Assembly: GCF_022662575.1 (NCBI RefSeq)
Contig: NZ_JALBFU010000001.1
Location: 243,188 to 307,187 of the forward strand
From: Luteimonas aquatica
GTDB taxonomy: Bacteria > Pseudomonadota > Gammaproteobacteria > Xanthomonadales > Xanthomonadaceae
Length of the DNA stretch: 64,000 bases
Direction: 5' to 3'
In this document: piece by piece, positions 37,198 to 46,465 of the stretch
How the letters are laid out: the number at the start of each line of letters is the position of its first letter
Position numbering within the stretch: the first letter of the stretch is position 1
Program-made: the position numbers and the translations under genes
Notes under the pieces: model-generated
Seen by the model: only the letters and a program-made list of their open reading frames with translations
Database searches by the model: none
What the model was told of the DNA's origin: nothing

Positions 37198-39282
37198 CTA
37201 TTCGAATTCGTAGCTCATCTCCGGCGCCACGCCGGCCAGGAATTCGCCCTGGACGTAATCGACGCCGACCGAGAACAGGAACGACATGCTCGCCGCATCG
37301 GCCACGTATTCGGCGATGGTCAGGACCTCGAGCTCCCGCGCACGGGCCACGATCTCGCGCACGCGCTCCTGGTTGTCGGGGTTCTTCGGCAGCTCCTCGG
37401 CGAAGCTGCGGTCGATCTTGAGCATGTCCGGGCGCAGATGCGAGAGCAGCTGGAACGAGTCCAGGCCCACGCCGAACTGCTCCAGCACGATGCGCACGCC
37501 GAGCCCGTTGGCGGCGGCGGCGAAGTCCTGGGTGGCCTTCAGATGGGTGAAGACCTTGGCCTCGGGCAGCTGCAGCACCAGGCGCTCGCCGGGCACGCCG
37601 TGCGCGGCCAGGCGCTCGCCGATGTAGCGCACCATGCTGTCGTCCTCGAGCGAGGACTGGCTGATCTTGACCAGCAGCGTGATCGGCTTGCCGGCGCGGA
37701 TGCGCTGGCCGATGATCTCGACGGCATGGCCGACCACGTAGCGGTCGATCTCCCAGAGCAGGCCGTTTTCCTCGGCGATCTGCAGGAAGCTCAGCGGCTT
37801 GATCAGCTCGCCGTCGCCGGCGTCCATGCGCAGGAAGGTTTCGTAGGTGGCGGTGGTGTCGCCCTGCAGGCCGATCACCGGCTGGTAGTGCAGCACGAAG
37901 CGCTCCTGGTCGAGCGCGTCGCGCAGGCGCGTCACCCAGGCCTGCACGTGCTCCTCTTCGGCGCGGTCGGCCGCCGCCGGGTCGAAGATCTCGAAGCAGT
38001 TGCCGCCCACGTCCAGCGCGGACTGCACGCCCTGGTTGGCCTTGGCCAGCACCTGGGTGACGCTGGCGATCTTCTCGCCGATCTGCACGCCGCCGATGCT
38101 GGCGGTGATCGTGCTCGAGCGCGAGCCGATCGGGAACACGTGCGAGGCGAAGGCCTCGCGCACGCGCTCGGCCAGGGCGGTGGTGGCCTTGTGGTCGGCG
38201 TTGGGCAGCAGCACCGCGAGCCGATGCTCGGAGAAGCGCGCGGCCAGCGCGTCGTCGCCGATCATGCTCTGCAGGCGCTCGCCGATCGCCGCCAGCATGT
38301 GGTCGGCCGCCTCCAGGCCGATCTCGTGCAGCAGGCGCTGGTAGTGGTCGGGCTCGATCATCAGCAGGCCGTGCTGGGCCTGGCCCTGGGCGGCCTCGGT
38401 CACCGCGTCCTCCAGCGCGTGCAGGAAGGTGGGGCGGTTGAGCAGGCCGGTGACCTGGTCGCGCTGGCGCAGCGATTCGATCTCCAGCGCCAGTTCGGCG
38501 TCGATCTCCTGGCGGCGGAAGATCACCTGCTGGCAGGGCTCGTTCTCGTAGGTGGCGGGCGAGAACTCCATGATCGCGGCGAAGACGTTGCCGGCGATGT
38601 CGCGGGCGTCGAGCTCGTGGCGCGGCGGCGGCGCCTCGCCCTTGGCCAGGCGCTTGAGCAGGCCCTTGAGATCCTCGACGTGCTGCGGTGCCACCAGGTC
38701 GAGCAGGGACATGCCCTCGATGTCCTCGAAGCTGTCCAGGCCGAACATTTCCAGGTACGCGCCGTTGGCGCGGATGTGCATGCCCTCGTGGACGTAGGCG
38801 ATGGGGTCGCGCGAGGATTCGATCAGGGTGTCGCAGCGGCGCTCGCTCTCGCGCACCCGCGCCTCGAGCCTGCGCAGGGTGCGGCGGTCCTCCAGGTCGC
38901 GCCATTCGGCGCGCACCACGGTCAGCAGCTGCTGCGGCTTGTGGCGCAGGACGATGTTGCGGGCCCCGGCGGCGTGCGCCTCGAGGAAGCTGGCGTCGTC
39001 GATGCCGTCGACGATGGCGATCACCGGGATGTCCTTGCCGCTGGCGACCACGTGCTGCACGGTCTCGGCGAAGGCAATGCCCCTGGCGCGCTGCGCCGCC
39101 AGCACCAGGTCGACGCTCTGGGCGCCGATCATGGCCGCCAGTTCCTCGGTCGAGCCCGGGCGCAGCGGCCGCGCCGCGATCCCGGAGTTGCGCAGGCCGC
39201 TGACGATGGCTTCGGCGTCCTCGACGCTGTCGTCGACGATCAGCAGGCGCAGGGCTTGGTCCGGGCTCGTCGGCATTGGCAC
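37198..39282 (-). CDS. fimX: FimX-like REC-PAS-GGDEF-EAL protein with degenerate catalytic sites
   Basis: A 694-residue four-domain protein: receiver (LRLLIVDDSVEDAEAIVSGL), PAS (DTLIESSRDPIAYVHEGMHI), GGDEF and EAL. The GGDEF signature is replaced (ARFSEHRLAVLL) and the EAL triplet reads ETF (TATYETFLRMDAGDGE), so neither synthesis nor hydrolysis of c-di-GMP is expected. KIDRSF is retained. This is the state of Xanthomonas/Pseudomonas FimX, a c-di-GMP receptor controlling type IV pili with PilZ. Its neighbours epmB-efp match the Xanthomonas locus as I recall it. Confidence 0.9.
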   Translation of the reverse strand: MPMPTSPDQALRLLIVDDSVEDAEAIVSGLRNSGIAARPLRPGSTEELAAMIGAQSVDLVLAAQRARGIAFAETVQHVVASGKDIPVIAIVDGIDDASFLEAHAAGARNIVLRHKPQQLLTVVRAEWRDLEDRRTLRRLEARVRESERRCDTLIESSRDPIAYVHEGMHIRANGAYLEMFGLDSFEDIEGMSLLDLVAPQHVEDLKGLLKRLAKGEAPPPRHELDARDIAGNVFAAIMEFSPATYENEPCQQVIFRRQEIDAELALEIESLRQRDQVTGLLNRPTFLHALEDAVTEAAQGQAQHGLLMIEPDHYQRLLHEIGLEAADHMLAAIGERLQSMIGDDALAARFSEHRLAVLLPNADHKATTALAERVREAFASHVFPIGSRSSTITASIGGVQIGEKIASVTQVLAKANQGVQSALDVGGNCFEIFDPAAADRAEEEHVQAWVTRLRDALDQERFVLHYQPVIGLQGDTTATYETFLRMDAGDGELIKPLSFLQIAEENGLLWEIDRYVVGHAVEIIGQRIRAGKPITLLVKISQSSLEDDSMVRYIGERLAAHGVPGERLVLQLPEAKVFTHLKATQDFAAAANGLGVRIVLEQFGVGLDSFQLLSHLRPDMLKIDRSFAEELPKNPDNQERVREIVARARELEVLTIAEYVADAASMSFLFSVGVDYVQGEFLAGVAPEMSYEFE

Positions 39283-39377
39283 CTCAGGGACGGGAGCTGG
39301 CGTTTATGCCATGAGCCGGCGCGGTTCGTCCATCGCGCGGGCGCCGCATCGGCCGATCCGCGCGCCGCATGCAAGGG

Positions 39378-40427
39378 TTATGCCAGCGGCCGCTTGGAGA
39401 GGTCTCCGGCCACTTCGCGGACCAGTCTGGGCACCAGGTATCCCGGCAGGCGCGCGACCAGTTGCGCATGCAGCGCCAGGGCGCGCGCATCGTCGATCTC
39501 GAAGTGCGCGGCGCCCTGCACGCGGTCGAGCTGGTGCAGGTAGTAGGGCAGCACGCCCGCGGCGTAGCCGCGCTCGAACAGCGCTTCCAGCGCTTCCGCC
39601 GAATCGTTGATCCCGCGCAGCAGCACGGCCTGGTTGAACAGGACGAGCTCGCCGCCGGCCGGCCGCGCCGCGCGCAGGCGCGCGCAGGCGGCATCGACGT
39701 CGGCGTCGAACTCGCGGGCGTGGTTGGCATGCAGCACCACGGCCACCGGCCAGGGCAGGGAGCGCAGCCAGTCCGACAGCTCCGCGTCGACGCGCTCGGG
39801 CAGTACCACCGGCAGACGGGTATGGATGCGCAGGCGGCGGACGTGCGCGATCCCGGCCAGTTGCGCGGTGAGCTCGGCGAGCTTGCCGGTGGCCAGCGAC
39901 AGCGGGTCGCCCCCGGAGAGGATCACCTCGCTGATGCCGGGGTCGGCGCGCAGGGCCTGCAGCGCCTGCTCCCAGCCCGCCGCCGCCGCGGTCTCCTCGG
40001 CATAGGGGAAGTGGCGGCGGAAGCAATAGCGGCAGTGCACGGCGCAGCTGCCGGTGGCGATGAGCAGGGCGCGGCCGCGGTACTTGCGGATCACCCCGTG
40101 CCCGGCGCGGGCGGCGGCATCGCCCACCGCGTCGAAGGCGAAGCCGGGGGCGGGCTGCATTTCGGCGTCGAGCGGCAGCACCTGGCGCAGCAGCGGGTCG
40201 TGCGGATCGCCCGGGCGCATGCGCGCGAGGAAGCCGCGCGGCACCCGCAGCGGGAACTGCGCGGCGGCGGCGTCGGAGATGCGCAGGGCGGCGGCCTCCA
40301 GCCCGAGCAGGGCCAGCAGCTCGCGCGGGTCGCGCACGGATTCGCGCCAGAGCCGACGCCAGTCCCCGCCACGGCCGCCGTCGTGGGCGCTCGCGGGCTG
40401 CGGGGCGGGGGAGGCAGCAGGTATCAT
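39378..40427 (-). CDS. epmB: EF-P beta-lysylation radical SAM protein EpmB
   Basis: A 349-residue lysine 2,3-aminomutase-like enzyme: radical SAM cluster CAVHCRYCFRRHFPY, PLP-lysine region and VILSGGDPLSLATGKLAEL, RLRIHTRLPVVLPERV. It makes (R)-beta-lysine for attachment to EF-P by EpmA. It is divergent from efp with a 113-base shared promoter region, an arrangement that supports this role over catabolic aminomutase. Confidence 0.94.
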   Translation of the reverse strand: MIPAASPAPQPASAHDGGRGGDWRRLWRESVRDPRELLALLGLEAAALRISDAAAAQFPLRVPRGFLARMRPGDPHDPLLRQVLPLDAEMQPAPGFAFDAVGDAAARAGHGVIRKYRGRALLIATGSCAVHCRYCFRRHFPYAEETAAAAGWEQALQALRADPGISEVILSGGDPLSLATGKLAELTAQLAGIAHVRRLRIHTRLPVVLPERVDAELSDWLRSLPWPVAVVLHANHAREFDADVDAACARLRAARPAGGELVLFNQAVLLRGINDSAEALEALFERGYAAGVLPYYLHQLDRVQGAAHFEIDDARALALHAQLVARLPGYLVPRLVREVAGDLSKRPLA

Positions 40428-40540
40428 GTGCGATCCGTTCGGGGGCCGGGAAGTCGGGTCCCGGGGCGATCCGGAACCTCAAGTCCCCATTTTAGCCGCG
40501 GACGCGGCCCAACACGCTCAAATTTTCCGCAGGAGTAAGC

Positions 40541-41107
40541 ATGGCCAGCTATGGCATGAACGACGTCAAGAACGGGATGAAGATCCTCGTCAACAACGAG
40601 CCTTGCATCATCACCGACACCGAGTACGTCAAGCCGGGCAAGGGCCAGGCCTTCACCCGCGTCAAGTACCGCTTCATCAAGTCCGGGCGCGTGGTCGAGC
40701 TGACCATGAAGGCCACCGACTCGCTGGAAGCGGCCGACGTGGTCGACACCGACATGCAGTTCCTCTATTCCGACGGCGAGTACTGGCACTTCATGCAGCA
40801 GGAGACCTTCGAGCAGGTGCAGGCCGACAAGGCCGGCGTGGGCGATGCCGCCAAGTGGCTCAAGGGCGAGGAGCCCTGCGTGGTCACGCTGTGGAACGGC
40901 ACCCCGATCGCGGTGCAGCCGCCGAACTTCGTCGAGCTGAAGATCGTCGAGACCGACCCCGGCGTGCGCGGCGACACCTCCGGCGGCGGCGGCAAGCCGG
41001 CCACCCTGGAAACCGGCGCGGTGGTGCGCGTGCCGCTGTTCGTCGGCCAGGACGAGGTGATCAAGGTCGATACCCGCAGCGGCGAATACGTCAGCCGGGT
41101 GAAGTAA
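40541..41107 (+). CDS. efp: Elongation factor P
   Basis: A 188-residue EF-P with KOW-like domain I and two OB domains. The modification site Lys lies in the loop [17 protein letters not shown]; the C-terminus shows [20 protein letters not shown]. It relieves ribosome stalling at polyproline. The adjacent epmB predicts beta-lysylation at that Lys. GGAG precedes the ATG. Confidence 0.97.
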   Translation: MASYGMNDVKNGMKILVNNEPCIITDTEYVKPGKGQAFTRVKYRFIKSGRVVELTMKATDSLEAADVVDTDMQFLYSDGEYWHFMQQETFEQVQADKAGVGDAAKWLKGEEPCVVTLWNGTPIAVQPPNFVELKIVETDPGVRGDTSGGGGKPATLETGAVVRVPLFVGQDEVIKVDTRSGEYVSRVK

Positions 41108-41111
41108 GCCG

Positions 41112-41792
41112 ATGCGCGACCTTGGCGTGGTCGAGGACGAGAAGGGCGAGCCGGTCGGACAGGACCGGTTTCCCCACGACCGCGTCGTGTTCTTCAGCGA
41201 CGCGGTGTTCGCGATCGCGATCACGCTGCTGGCGATCGAGCTGCGCCTGCCCGACGAGGAGCTGATCGAGCGGGTCGGCGCGCAGGCGGCCAACAGCGAG
41301 ACCGTCTCGCTGTTCATTTCCTACTTCATCAGCTTCCTCGTGACCGGCCTGTTCTGGGCCGGCCACATGCAGACCTGGAAGTACGTCAGGCACGTCAACG
41401 GCAAGCTGGTCTGGTCGACGCTGCTGCAGCTGATGTTCGTGGCGCTGATGCCGTTCGCGACGCGCGAATACTCGGCCTCGTTCAGCGGCGACAATTCGGC
41501 GCGCTTCGCCTTCTACGCCTTCGTGCTGACCGCGATCTCGTTCTTCTCGCTGCTCACGCGCCGCATCGTGGTGCGCCAGGAGAACCTGCGCGAGAGGCTG
41601 GGCGAGGCGCAGGTGCGCTGGCTGCTGTGGCGCGGCGTGGTGCCGCTGGTGCTGTTCGCGCTGTCGATCCCGCTGGCCTTCGTGCTGCCCGTGTGGTCGG
41701 CCGGGCTGGTGTTCTTCATGATCTTCCCGCTCTCGGCGATCGCCAAGCGCGCGATCGGGCGGGCGAAACCGGAGACCGACGTTGGTGAATGA
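41112..41792 (+). CDS. TMEM175-family (DUF1211) membrane protein
   Basis: A 226-residue six-helix protein. The family signature RxxxFSDxxxAIAxTLL is present as RVVFFSDAVFAIAITLLAIE in helix 1; further helices include SLFISYFISFLVTGLFWAGH and VVPLVLFALSIPLAFVLPVW. Bacterial members form tetrameric K+-permeable channels. It starts 4 bases after efp, likely cotranscribed, and its end overlaps the next start. Confidence 0.9.
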   Translation: MRDLGVVEDEKGEPVGQDRFPHDRVVFFSDAVFAIAITLLAIELRLPDEELIERVGAQAANSETVSLFISYFISFLVTGLFWAGHMQTWKYVRHVNGKLVWSTLLQLMFVALMPFATREYSASFSGDNSARFAFYAFVLTAISFFSLLTRRIVVRQENLRERLGEAQVRWLLWRGVVPLVLFALSIPLAFVLPVWSAGLVFFMIFPLSAIAKRAIGRAKPETDVGE

Positions 41793-43122
41793 AAGCGCCC
41801 CAGAATCCTGCGACCTGCTGATCGAGGCCGGCTTCGTCGTTCCGGTCGAGCCGCATGCGGTGGTGCTGGAGGACCATGCCGTCGCGGTGCGCGACGGGAC
41901 GATCCTCGCCGTGCTGCCCGTCGCCGAGGCGCGCGCGCGCTTCGAGGCTGCCGAGGTGGTGCAGCGCCCGGACGCGGCGCTGATCCCCGGACTGGTCAAC
42001 GCCCATACCCACAACCCGATGACGCTGCTGCGCGGGGTCGCCGACGACCTGCCGCTGAAGGTCTGGCTGCAGGAACACATCTGGCCGGTGGAAGGCGCGG
42101 TGATGGGGCCCGAATTCGTGGCCGACGGCATCTCGCTGGCGATCGCCGAGATGCTGCGCGGCGGCACCACCTGCGTCAACGAGAACTATTTCTTCCCGGA
42201 CGTGCAGGCCGCCACCTACAAGCGCCACGGCTTCCGCGCCCGCGTCGGCCTGCCGCTGATCGACTTCCCCTCCGGCTGGGCCAGCTCCGACGACGAGTAC
42301 TTCGACAAGGCCGGCGAGGTCCACGACCAGTGGCGCGGCGATCCGCTGATCGCCACCGCCTTCGCGCCGCACGCGCCGTACACGGTCAACGACGCCAATT
42401 TCGAGCGCGTGCGCATGCTCGCCGACCAGCTCGACGTGCCCGTGCACCTGCATCTGCACGAGACCGCGCAGGAGGTCGAGCAGTCCGTCCAGAAGCACGG
42501 GCAGCGCCCGATCGCGCGCCTGGACCGCCTGGGCCTGATCAACGACCGCCTGATCGCGGTGCACATGACCCAGCTCACCGAGGCGGAGATCCACCTGTGC
42601 GCCGAGCGCGGGGTGAGCGTGGTGCACTGCCCGGAATCCAACCTCAAGCTGGCCTCGGGCTTCTGCCCGGCCTGCGCGTTGCAGCGGGCGGGCATCACCC
42701 TGGCCATCGGCACCGACGGCTGCGCCAGCAACAACGACCTGGACCTGATCGGCGAGACCCGCACCGCCGCCTACCTGGCCAAGGCGGTCGCCGGCGACGC
42801 CGCCGCCTTCGACGCCTTCACGGCGCTGCGCGCGGCCACCCTGGGCGGCGCCAAGGCGATCGGCTTCGACGCGCTGATCGGTTCGATCGAACCGGGCAAG
42901 CAGGCCGACCTGGTCTGCGTCGATCTCTCGCCCCTGGAGACCCAGCCGCTGCACCACGTCGTCTCGCAGCTGATCTACGCCACCGGGCGCCACCAGGTGA
43001 GCGATGCCTGGATCGCCGGCAAGGCCAAGCTGCGCGCGCGCGAGCTGGTGGGCATCGACACCGCCGCGCTGCTGGCCAAGACGCGCGAATGGCGCGGCCG
43101 CATCGCGGCGGTGCGCGGCTGA
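41785..43122 (+). CDS. mtaD: 5-methylthioadenosine/S-adenosylhomocysteine deaminase (MtaD-type amidohydrolase)
   Basis: About 445 residues of the TRZ/ATZ amidohydrolase group. Metal His-x-His in PGLVNAHTHNPMTLLRG, His in VPVHLHLHETAQEV, CPESNLKLASGFCPAC, Asp in LAIGTDGCASNNDLDLIGE. It deaminates adenosine moieties of MTA/SAH or related nucleosides; guanine-type substrates are alternatives. The start is GTG 41785 (or the TTG just before) with GGAGA upstream, overlapping the channel gene. Confidence 0.88.
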   Translation: MNESAPESCDLLIEAGFVVPVEPHAVVLEDHAVAVRDGTILAVLPVAEARARFEAAEVVQRPDAALIPGLVNAHTHNPMTLLRGVADDLPLKVWLQEHIWPVEGAVMGPEFVADGISLAIAEMLRGGTTCVNENYFFPDVQAATYKRHGFRARVGLPLIDFPSGWASSDDEYFDKAGEVHDQWRGDPLIATAFAPHAPYTVNDANFERVRMLADQLDVPVHLHLHETAQEVEQSVQKHGQRPIARLDRLGLINDRLIAVHMTQLTEAEIHLCAERGVSVVHCPESNLKLASGFCPACALQRAGITLAIGTDGCASNNDLDLIGETRTAAYLAKAVAGDAAAFDAFTALRAATLGGAKAIGFDALIGSIEPGKQADLVCVDLSPLETQPLHHVVSQLIYATGRHQVSDAWIAGKAKLRARELVGIDTAALLAKTREWRGRIAAVRG

Positions 43123-43215
43123 GATCGCGGTTCCGCGTCTGCTCGCCATTCCCCGCCTGGCCGGCCGTTCGGCCGTCGAGAGCCGCGGGAACGACGATCT
43201 GAGAGAATGATCGAC

Positions 43216-43935
43216 ATGACCAGTACCGCATCCTCCTCCCACGACAACTTCCGCCAGGCCGAACTCGACAAGTTCGGCGCCCTGGCCAACCGCTGGTGGG
43301 ACCCCGACGGTCCGCAGAAGGCGCTGCACGCGCTCAATCCCGCGCGCCTGGGCTACGTCGCCGACCGCGTCGCGCTGCGCGATGCGGCGGTGCTCGACGT
43401 CGGCTGCGGCGGCGGCCTGCTCAGCGAAGCCCTGGCCAAGGCCGGCGCGCGCGTGACCGCCATCGACCTGGCGCCCGACCTGGTCAAGATCGCCAGGCTG
43501 CACGGCCTGGAATCGGGGGTGAAGGTCGATTACCGCGAGCAGTCGGTGGAAGCGCTGGCGGCGTCGCAGCCGGGCGAGTTCGACGCGATCACCTGCATGG
43601 AGATGCTCGAGCACGTGCCGGACCCCGGCGCGATCATCCAGGCCTGCGCCACGCTGCTCAAGCCGGGCGGGCGGCTGTTCGTGTCCACGCTCAACCGCAC
43701 GCCGGCCGCGTTCGCGCTGGCCATCGTCGGCGCCGAGTACGTGGCGCGGCTGCTGCCCAAGGGCACGCACCAGTATCGCGACTTCATCAAGCCTTCGGAG
43801 CTCTCGGCCTGGCTGCGCGCGGCCGGCCTGCAGCTGGAGGACGTGAGCGGGCTGATGTACGAACCCTGGCGCAACGCCGCGCGCGTGATCTCGCGCACCG
43901 ACATCAACTACCTCGCCTGCGCGGCGAAGCCCTGA
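43216..43935 (+). CDS. ubiG: Ubiquinone biosynthesis O-methyltransferase UbiG
   Basis: A 239-residue SAM methyltransferase: [23 protein letters not shown] loop [34 protein letters not shown] and the UbiG-specific [20 protein letters not shown]. It performs both O-methylations of ubiquinone. I prefer the ATG at 43216, because GAGAGA is properly spaced for it; the ATG at 43207 is possible. It is followed after 8 bases by a phosphatase gene. Confidence 0.95.
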   Translation: MTSTASSSHDNFRQAELDKFGALANRWWDPDGPQKALHALNPARLGYVADRVALRDAAVLDVGCGGGLLSEALAKAGARVTAIDLAPDLVKIARLHGLESGVKVDYREQSVEALAASQPGEFDAITCMEMLEHVPDPGAIIQACATLLKPGGRLFVSTLNRTPAAFALAIVGAEYVARLLPKGTHQYRDFIKPSELSAWLRAAGLQLEDVSGLMYEPWRNAARVISRTDINYLACAAKP

Positions 43936-43943
43936 GGCGGCGC

Positions 43944-44651
43944 ATGACGATCGCGCAACCCCAGCGGCAGCCGGGCATGCCGCGCTTCCCGCGCGGCGTG
44001 CTGTTCGATCTGGACGGCACGCTGCTCGACAGCGCGCCGGACATGCTCGCCACGGCCAATGCCATGCGCGCCGAGCGCGGCGAGGCGGCGATGACGCTGG
44101 CGCAGCTGCGCCCGCACGTCTCGCGCGGCTCGCGCGCCATGGTCGGCGCCGCCTTCCCGGCGCTGCAGGCGCAGGCGCGCGATGCGCTGGTGCCGGCGTT
44201 CCTGGCGATCTACGAACGCGAACTCGGCCGCCACGGCACCCCGTTCGCCGACATCGAGGCGATGCTGGCACGGATCGAGGCCGACGGCGGACGCTGGGGC
44301 ATCGTCACCAACAAGCCCGAGTACCTGGCGCGGCAGCTGCTGCCGCTGCTGGGCTGGGAACAACGCTGCGGCGTGCTGATCGGCGGCGACACGCTGCCCG
44401 AGCGCAAGCCGCATCCGATGCCGCTGCTGCACGCCGCCGACGCGCTGGGACTGGCGCCGGAGGCGTGCGTGTACGTGGGCGACGACCGCAGCGACATCGA
44501 GGCCGCGCGGGCGGCCGGCATGCCGTCGGTGGTGGCGCTGTGGGGCTACCGCCTGCCGGAGGATTCGCCGCGCGAGTGGGGCGGCGACGTCATGGTCGAG
44601 ACGCCGGGCGAGCTGCTCGATCCGGCGCGGTGGCCGGCGCTCGCCGGCTAG
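43944..44651 (+). CDS. HAD phosphatase, phosphoglycolate phosphatase/MupP type
   Basis: A 235-residue HAD hydrolase: nucleophile Asp in GVLFDLDGTLLDSAPDML, Thr in WGIVTNKPEYLARQLL, Lys in LPERKPHPMPLLHAADALG, Asp pair in CVYVGDDRSDIEAARAAGMP. Usually labelled Gph, but in Pseudomonas the homologue immediately after ubiG is the MurNAc-6-phosphate phosphatase MupP of cell-wall recycling; the same synteny here favours that role. Substrate remains inferred. Confidence 0.88.
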   Translation: MTIAQPQRQPGMPRFPRGVLFDLDGTLLDSAPDMLATANAMRAERGEAAMTLAQLRPHVSRGSRAMVGAAFPALQAQARDALVPAFLAIYERELGRHGTPFADIEAMLARIEADGGRWGIVTNKPEYLARQLLPLLGWEQRCGVLIGGDTLPERKPHPMPLLHAADALGLAPEACVYVGDDRSDIEAARAAGMPSVVALWGYRLPEDSPREWGGDVMVETPGELLDPARWPALAG

Positions 44652-44677
44652 GCGCGCCGGGTCGCGCGCGAGGCGCC

Positions 44678-45337
44678 ATGATGGATCCGCAGGACGACGT
44701 CGAAGGCTTCACCGCCAAGTGGCGCGAGCGCTGGCCGGAATGGACGGTGGCCGGCGTCTTCGTGCCCGCGCCCTGGCGCCCGCTCGTGGAGGCCTGGTTC
44801 GCGCTGCTGCAGGAATTCACCGATGCCGCCTGGGGCGGGGACGACGCCACTCCCGGACTGGCCAAGCTGGCCTGGTGGAGCGAGGAACTGCGCGGCTGGG
44901 CGAAGGGCGCCCGGCGCCATCCGCTGGGCGCGGTGCTGCAGCGCCAGGCGGTGGACTGGACGGCGCTGGCGACGGCCCTGCGCGGCCTGCAGGCCGCGCG
45001 CGGACGCGTCCCGCCCGAGGCGGCGGACCTGGCCGCGTTCGCCGAGGCCGTGGCGCGGATCGAGGCGATCCTGTTCGATGGTGCGCTCGACGGCGAAGCC
45101 GGGCAGGGGGCCGCCTCGCGCGTGCTCGCCGATGTGCTGGCCGAGCACGCGCTGGCGCATGGCGTGGCGCCGTCGGCCGCTCCGCGACCGCGCCGCGACG
45201 CGGGGACGCGGCCGCGGCGCATCCAGTCCGCGCTGCTGTCCGCGCGCCTGGCCCGGCTCGCGGCCGGCCGGCCGGTGGGCGCGCTACGGCCCTGGCGCAG
45301 CCTGTGGCTGGCCTGGGGCGCGGCGCGGGCGGGCTGA
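44678..45337 (+). CDS. Squalene/phytoene synthase-like protein, shortened
   Basis: A 219-residue protein. The segment GLAKLAWWSEELRGWAKGAR followed by RHPLGAVLQ resembles the first conserved block of the squalene/phytoene synthase fold. The later Asp-rich motifs (DxxxD) are missing and the C-terminus is Arg/Ala-rich, so catalysis is doubtful. It lies 26 bases after the phosphatase, likely in the same operon. The start is one of two adjacent ATGs. Family link is judged by eye. Confidence 0.55.
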   Translation: MMDPQDDVEGFTAKWRERWPEWTVAGVFVPAPWRPLVEAWFALLQEFTDAAWGGDDATPGLAKLAWWSEELRGWAKGARRHPLGAVLQRQAVDWTALATALRGLQAARGRVPPEAADLAAFAEAVARIEAILFDGALDGEAGQGAASRVLADVLAEHALAHGVAPSAAPRPRRDAGTRPRRIQSALLSARLARLAAGRPVGALRPWRSLWLAWGAARAG

Positions 45338-45426
45338 ACGCCGGCAACGCAGCGTTCCGGAAGCGCCGATGGCGCCCCGGTACAATGGCCACATTCTTCC
45401 GGCTCCCCCGCTACGATTCTCCCGTC

Positions 45427-46353
45427 GTGACCGTACCCCCCGTCAAACAGCTTCCGGACGTCGCCGGCGACGCCGCCTACGCCGCGCGCGCCCTGGATTG
45501 GGTGGGCATGCAGCGCATCGCGCTGCCGCTGCGCATCCCCGGCGCGAACGGCGAGCCCATGCTGGTCGGCGCCTCGGCCGACATCTTCGTCGACCTGCGC
45601 GATCCCGCCGCGCGCGGCATCCACATGTCGCGCCTGTACCTGCGCCTGCAGGACGCGCTCAACGCCGAGGCGATCACGCCGGCCGGCCTGCGCCGCGTGC
45701 TGCAGGACTGCATCGATTCGCAGGGCGGCCTGTCCTCGGGCGCGCGCCTGGTGCTGCGCTACGAGCAGCTGCTCAAGCGCAAGGCGCTGTCCAGCGATCA
45801 CGCCGGCTGGAAGGCCTATCCGGTGGAAATCGACGCCACGCTGCGCGAGGGCCACCTGGCGCTGTCGCTGGCGTTCTCGGTCGAGTATTCCAGCACCTGT
45901 CCGGCGTCGGCGGCGCTGTCGCGGCAATTGAACGCCGAGCGCTTCGCCGAGGACTTCTCCGCCGCGCATCCGCTGTCCACCGGCGTGGTGCGCGACTGGC
46001 TGGCGTCCGAGCGCGGACTGGCGGCCACGCCGCACGCGCAGCGCAGCCGCGCCGAGCTGCGCCTGGCGCTGCGCCCGGCCTTCGACCGCCTGTCGATCGA
46101 GCACCTCGTGGACGCGATCGAGGCCGCGCTCGGCACGCCGGTGCAGACCGCGGTCAAGCGCGAGGACGAGCAGGCCTTCGCGCGCCTGAACGCCGAGAAC
46201 CTGATGTTCTGCGAGGACGCCGCGCGCCGCGTCGCCGCCGTGCTCGCGCGCGATTCCCACATCGAGCGCTTCGACGTGACCGTGGCGCACTTCGAGAGCC
46301 TGCACGCGCACGACGCGGTGGCGCGGGTGTCGGGGACGGGACCGGCCGGCTGA
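45427..46353 (+). CDS. folE2: GTP cyclohydrolase FolE2 (type IB)
   Basis: About 308 residues of the FolE2/COG1469 family: LPDVAGDAAYAARALDWVGM, ADIFVDLRDPAARGIHMSRL, the metal-binding Cys in VEYSSTCPASAALSRQL, and the C-terminal ARLNAENLMFCEDAARRVAA. It makes dihydroneopterin triphosphate for folate and can replace FolE under zinc limitation. I favour the GTG start at 45427; an in-frame ATG at 45385 lies in a tacaat sequence that looks like a -10 box. Confidence 0.9.
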   Translation: MTVPPVKQLPDVAGDAAYAARALDWVGMQRIALPLRIPGANGEPMLVGASADIFVDLRDPAARGIHMSRLYLRLQDALNAEAITPAGLRRVLQDCIDSQGGLSSGARLVLRYEQLLKRKALSSDHAGWKAYPVEIDATLREGHLALSLAFSVEYSSTCPASAALSRQLNAERFAEDFSAAHPLSTGVVRDWLASERGLAATPHAQRSRAELRLALRPAFDRLSIEHLVDAIEAALGTPVQTAVKREDEQAFARLNAENLMFCEDAARRVAAVLARDSHIERFDVTVAHFESLHAHDAVARVSGTGPAG

Positions 46354-46415
46354 CCGGTCGGCGGCCGCTGCGGATTCGCTTCGAATCCGTGTTGGCGCCT
46401 GAAATTTCCGCGCAC

Positions 46416-46444
46416 GAAAAGAGAGGGCGGCTTGCGCCGCCCTC
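46416..46444 (-). terminator. Terminator of the autotransporter gene
   Basis: A 9-bp stem gagggcggc/gccgccctc (46423-46431 with 46436-46444), loop ttgc; on the minus strand it is followed by tctcttttcg, 22 bases after the autotransporter stop. Confidence 0.85.
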
Positions 46445-46465
46445 CCGGGTCACCATGTCCCGTGC

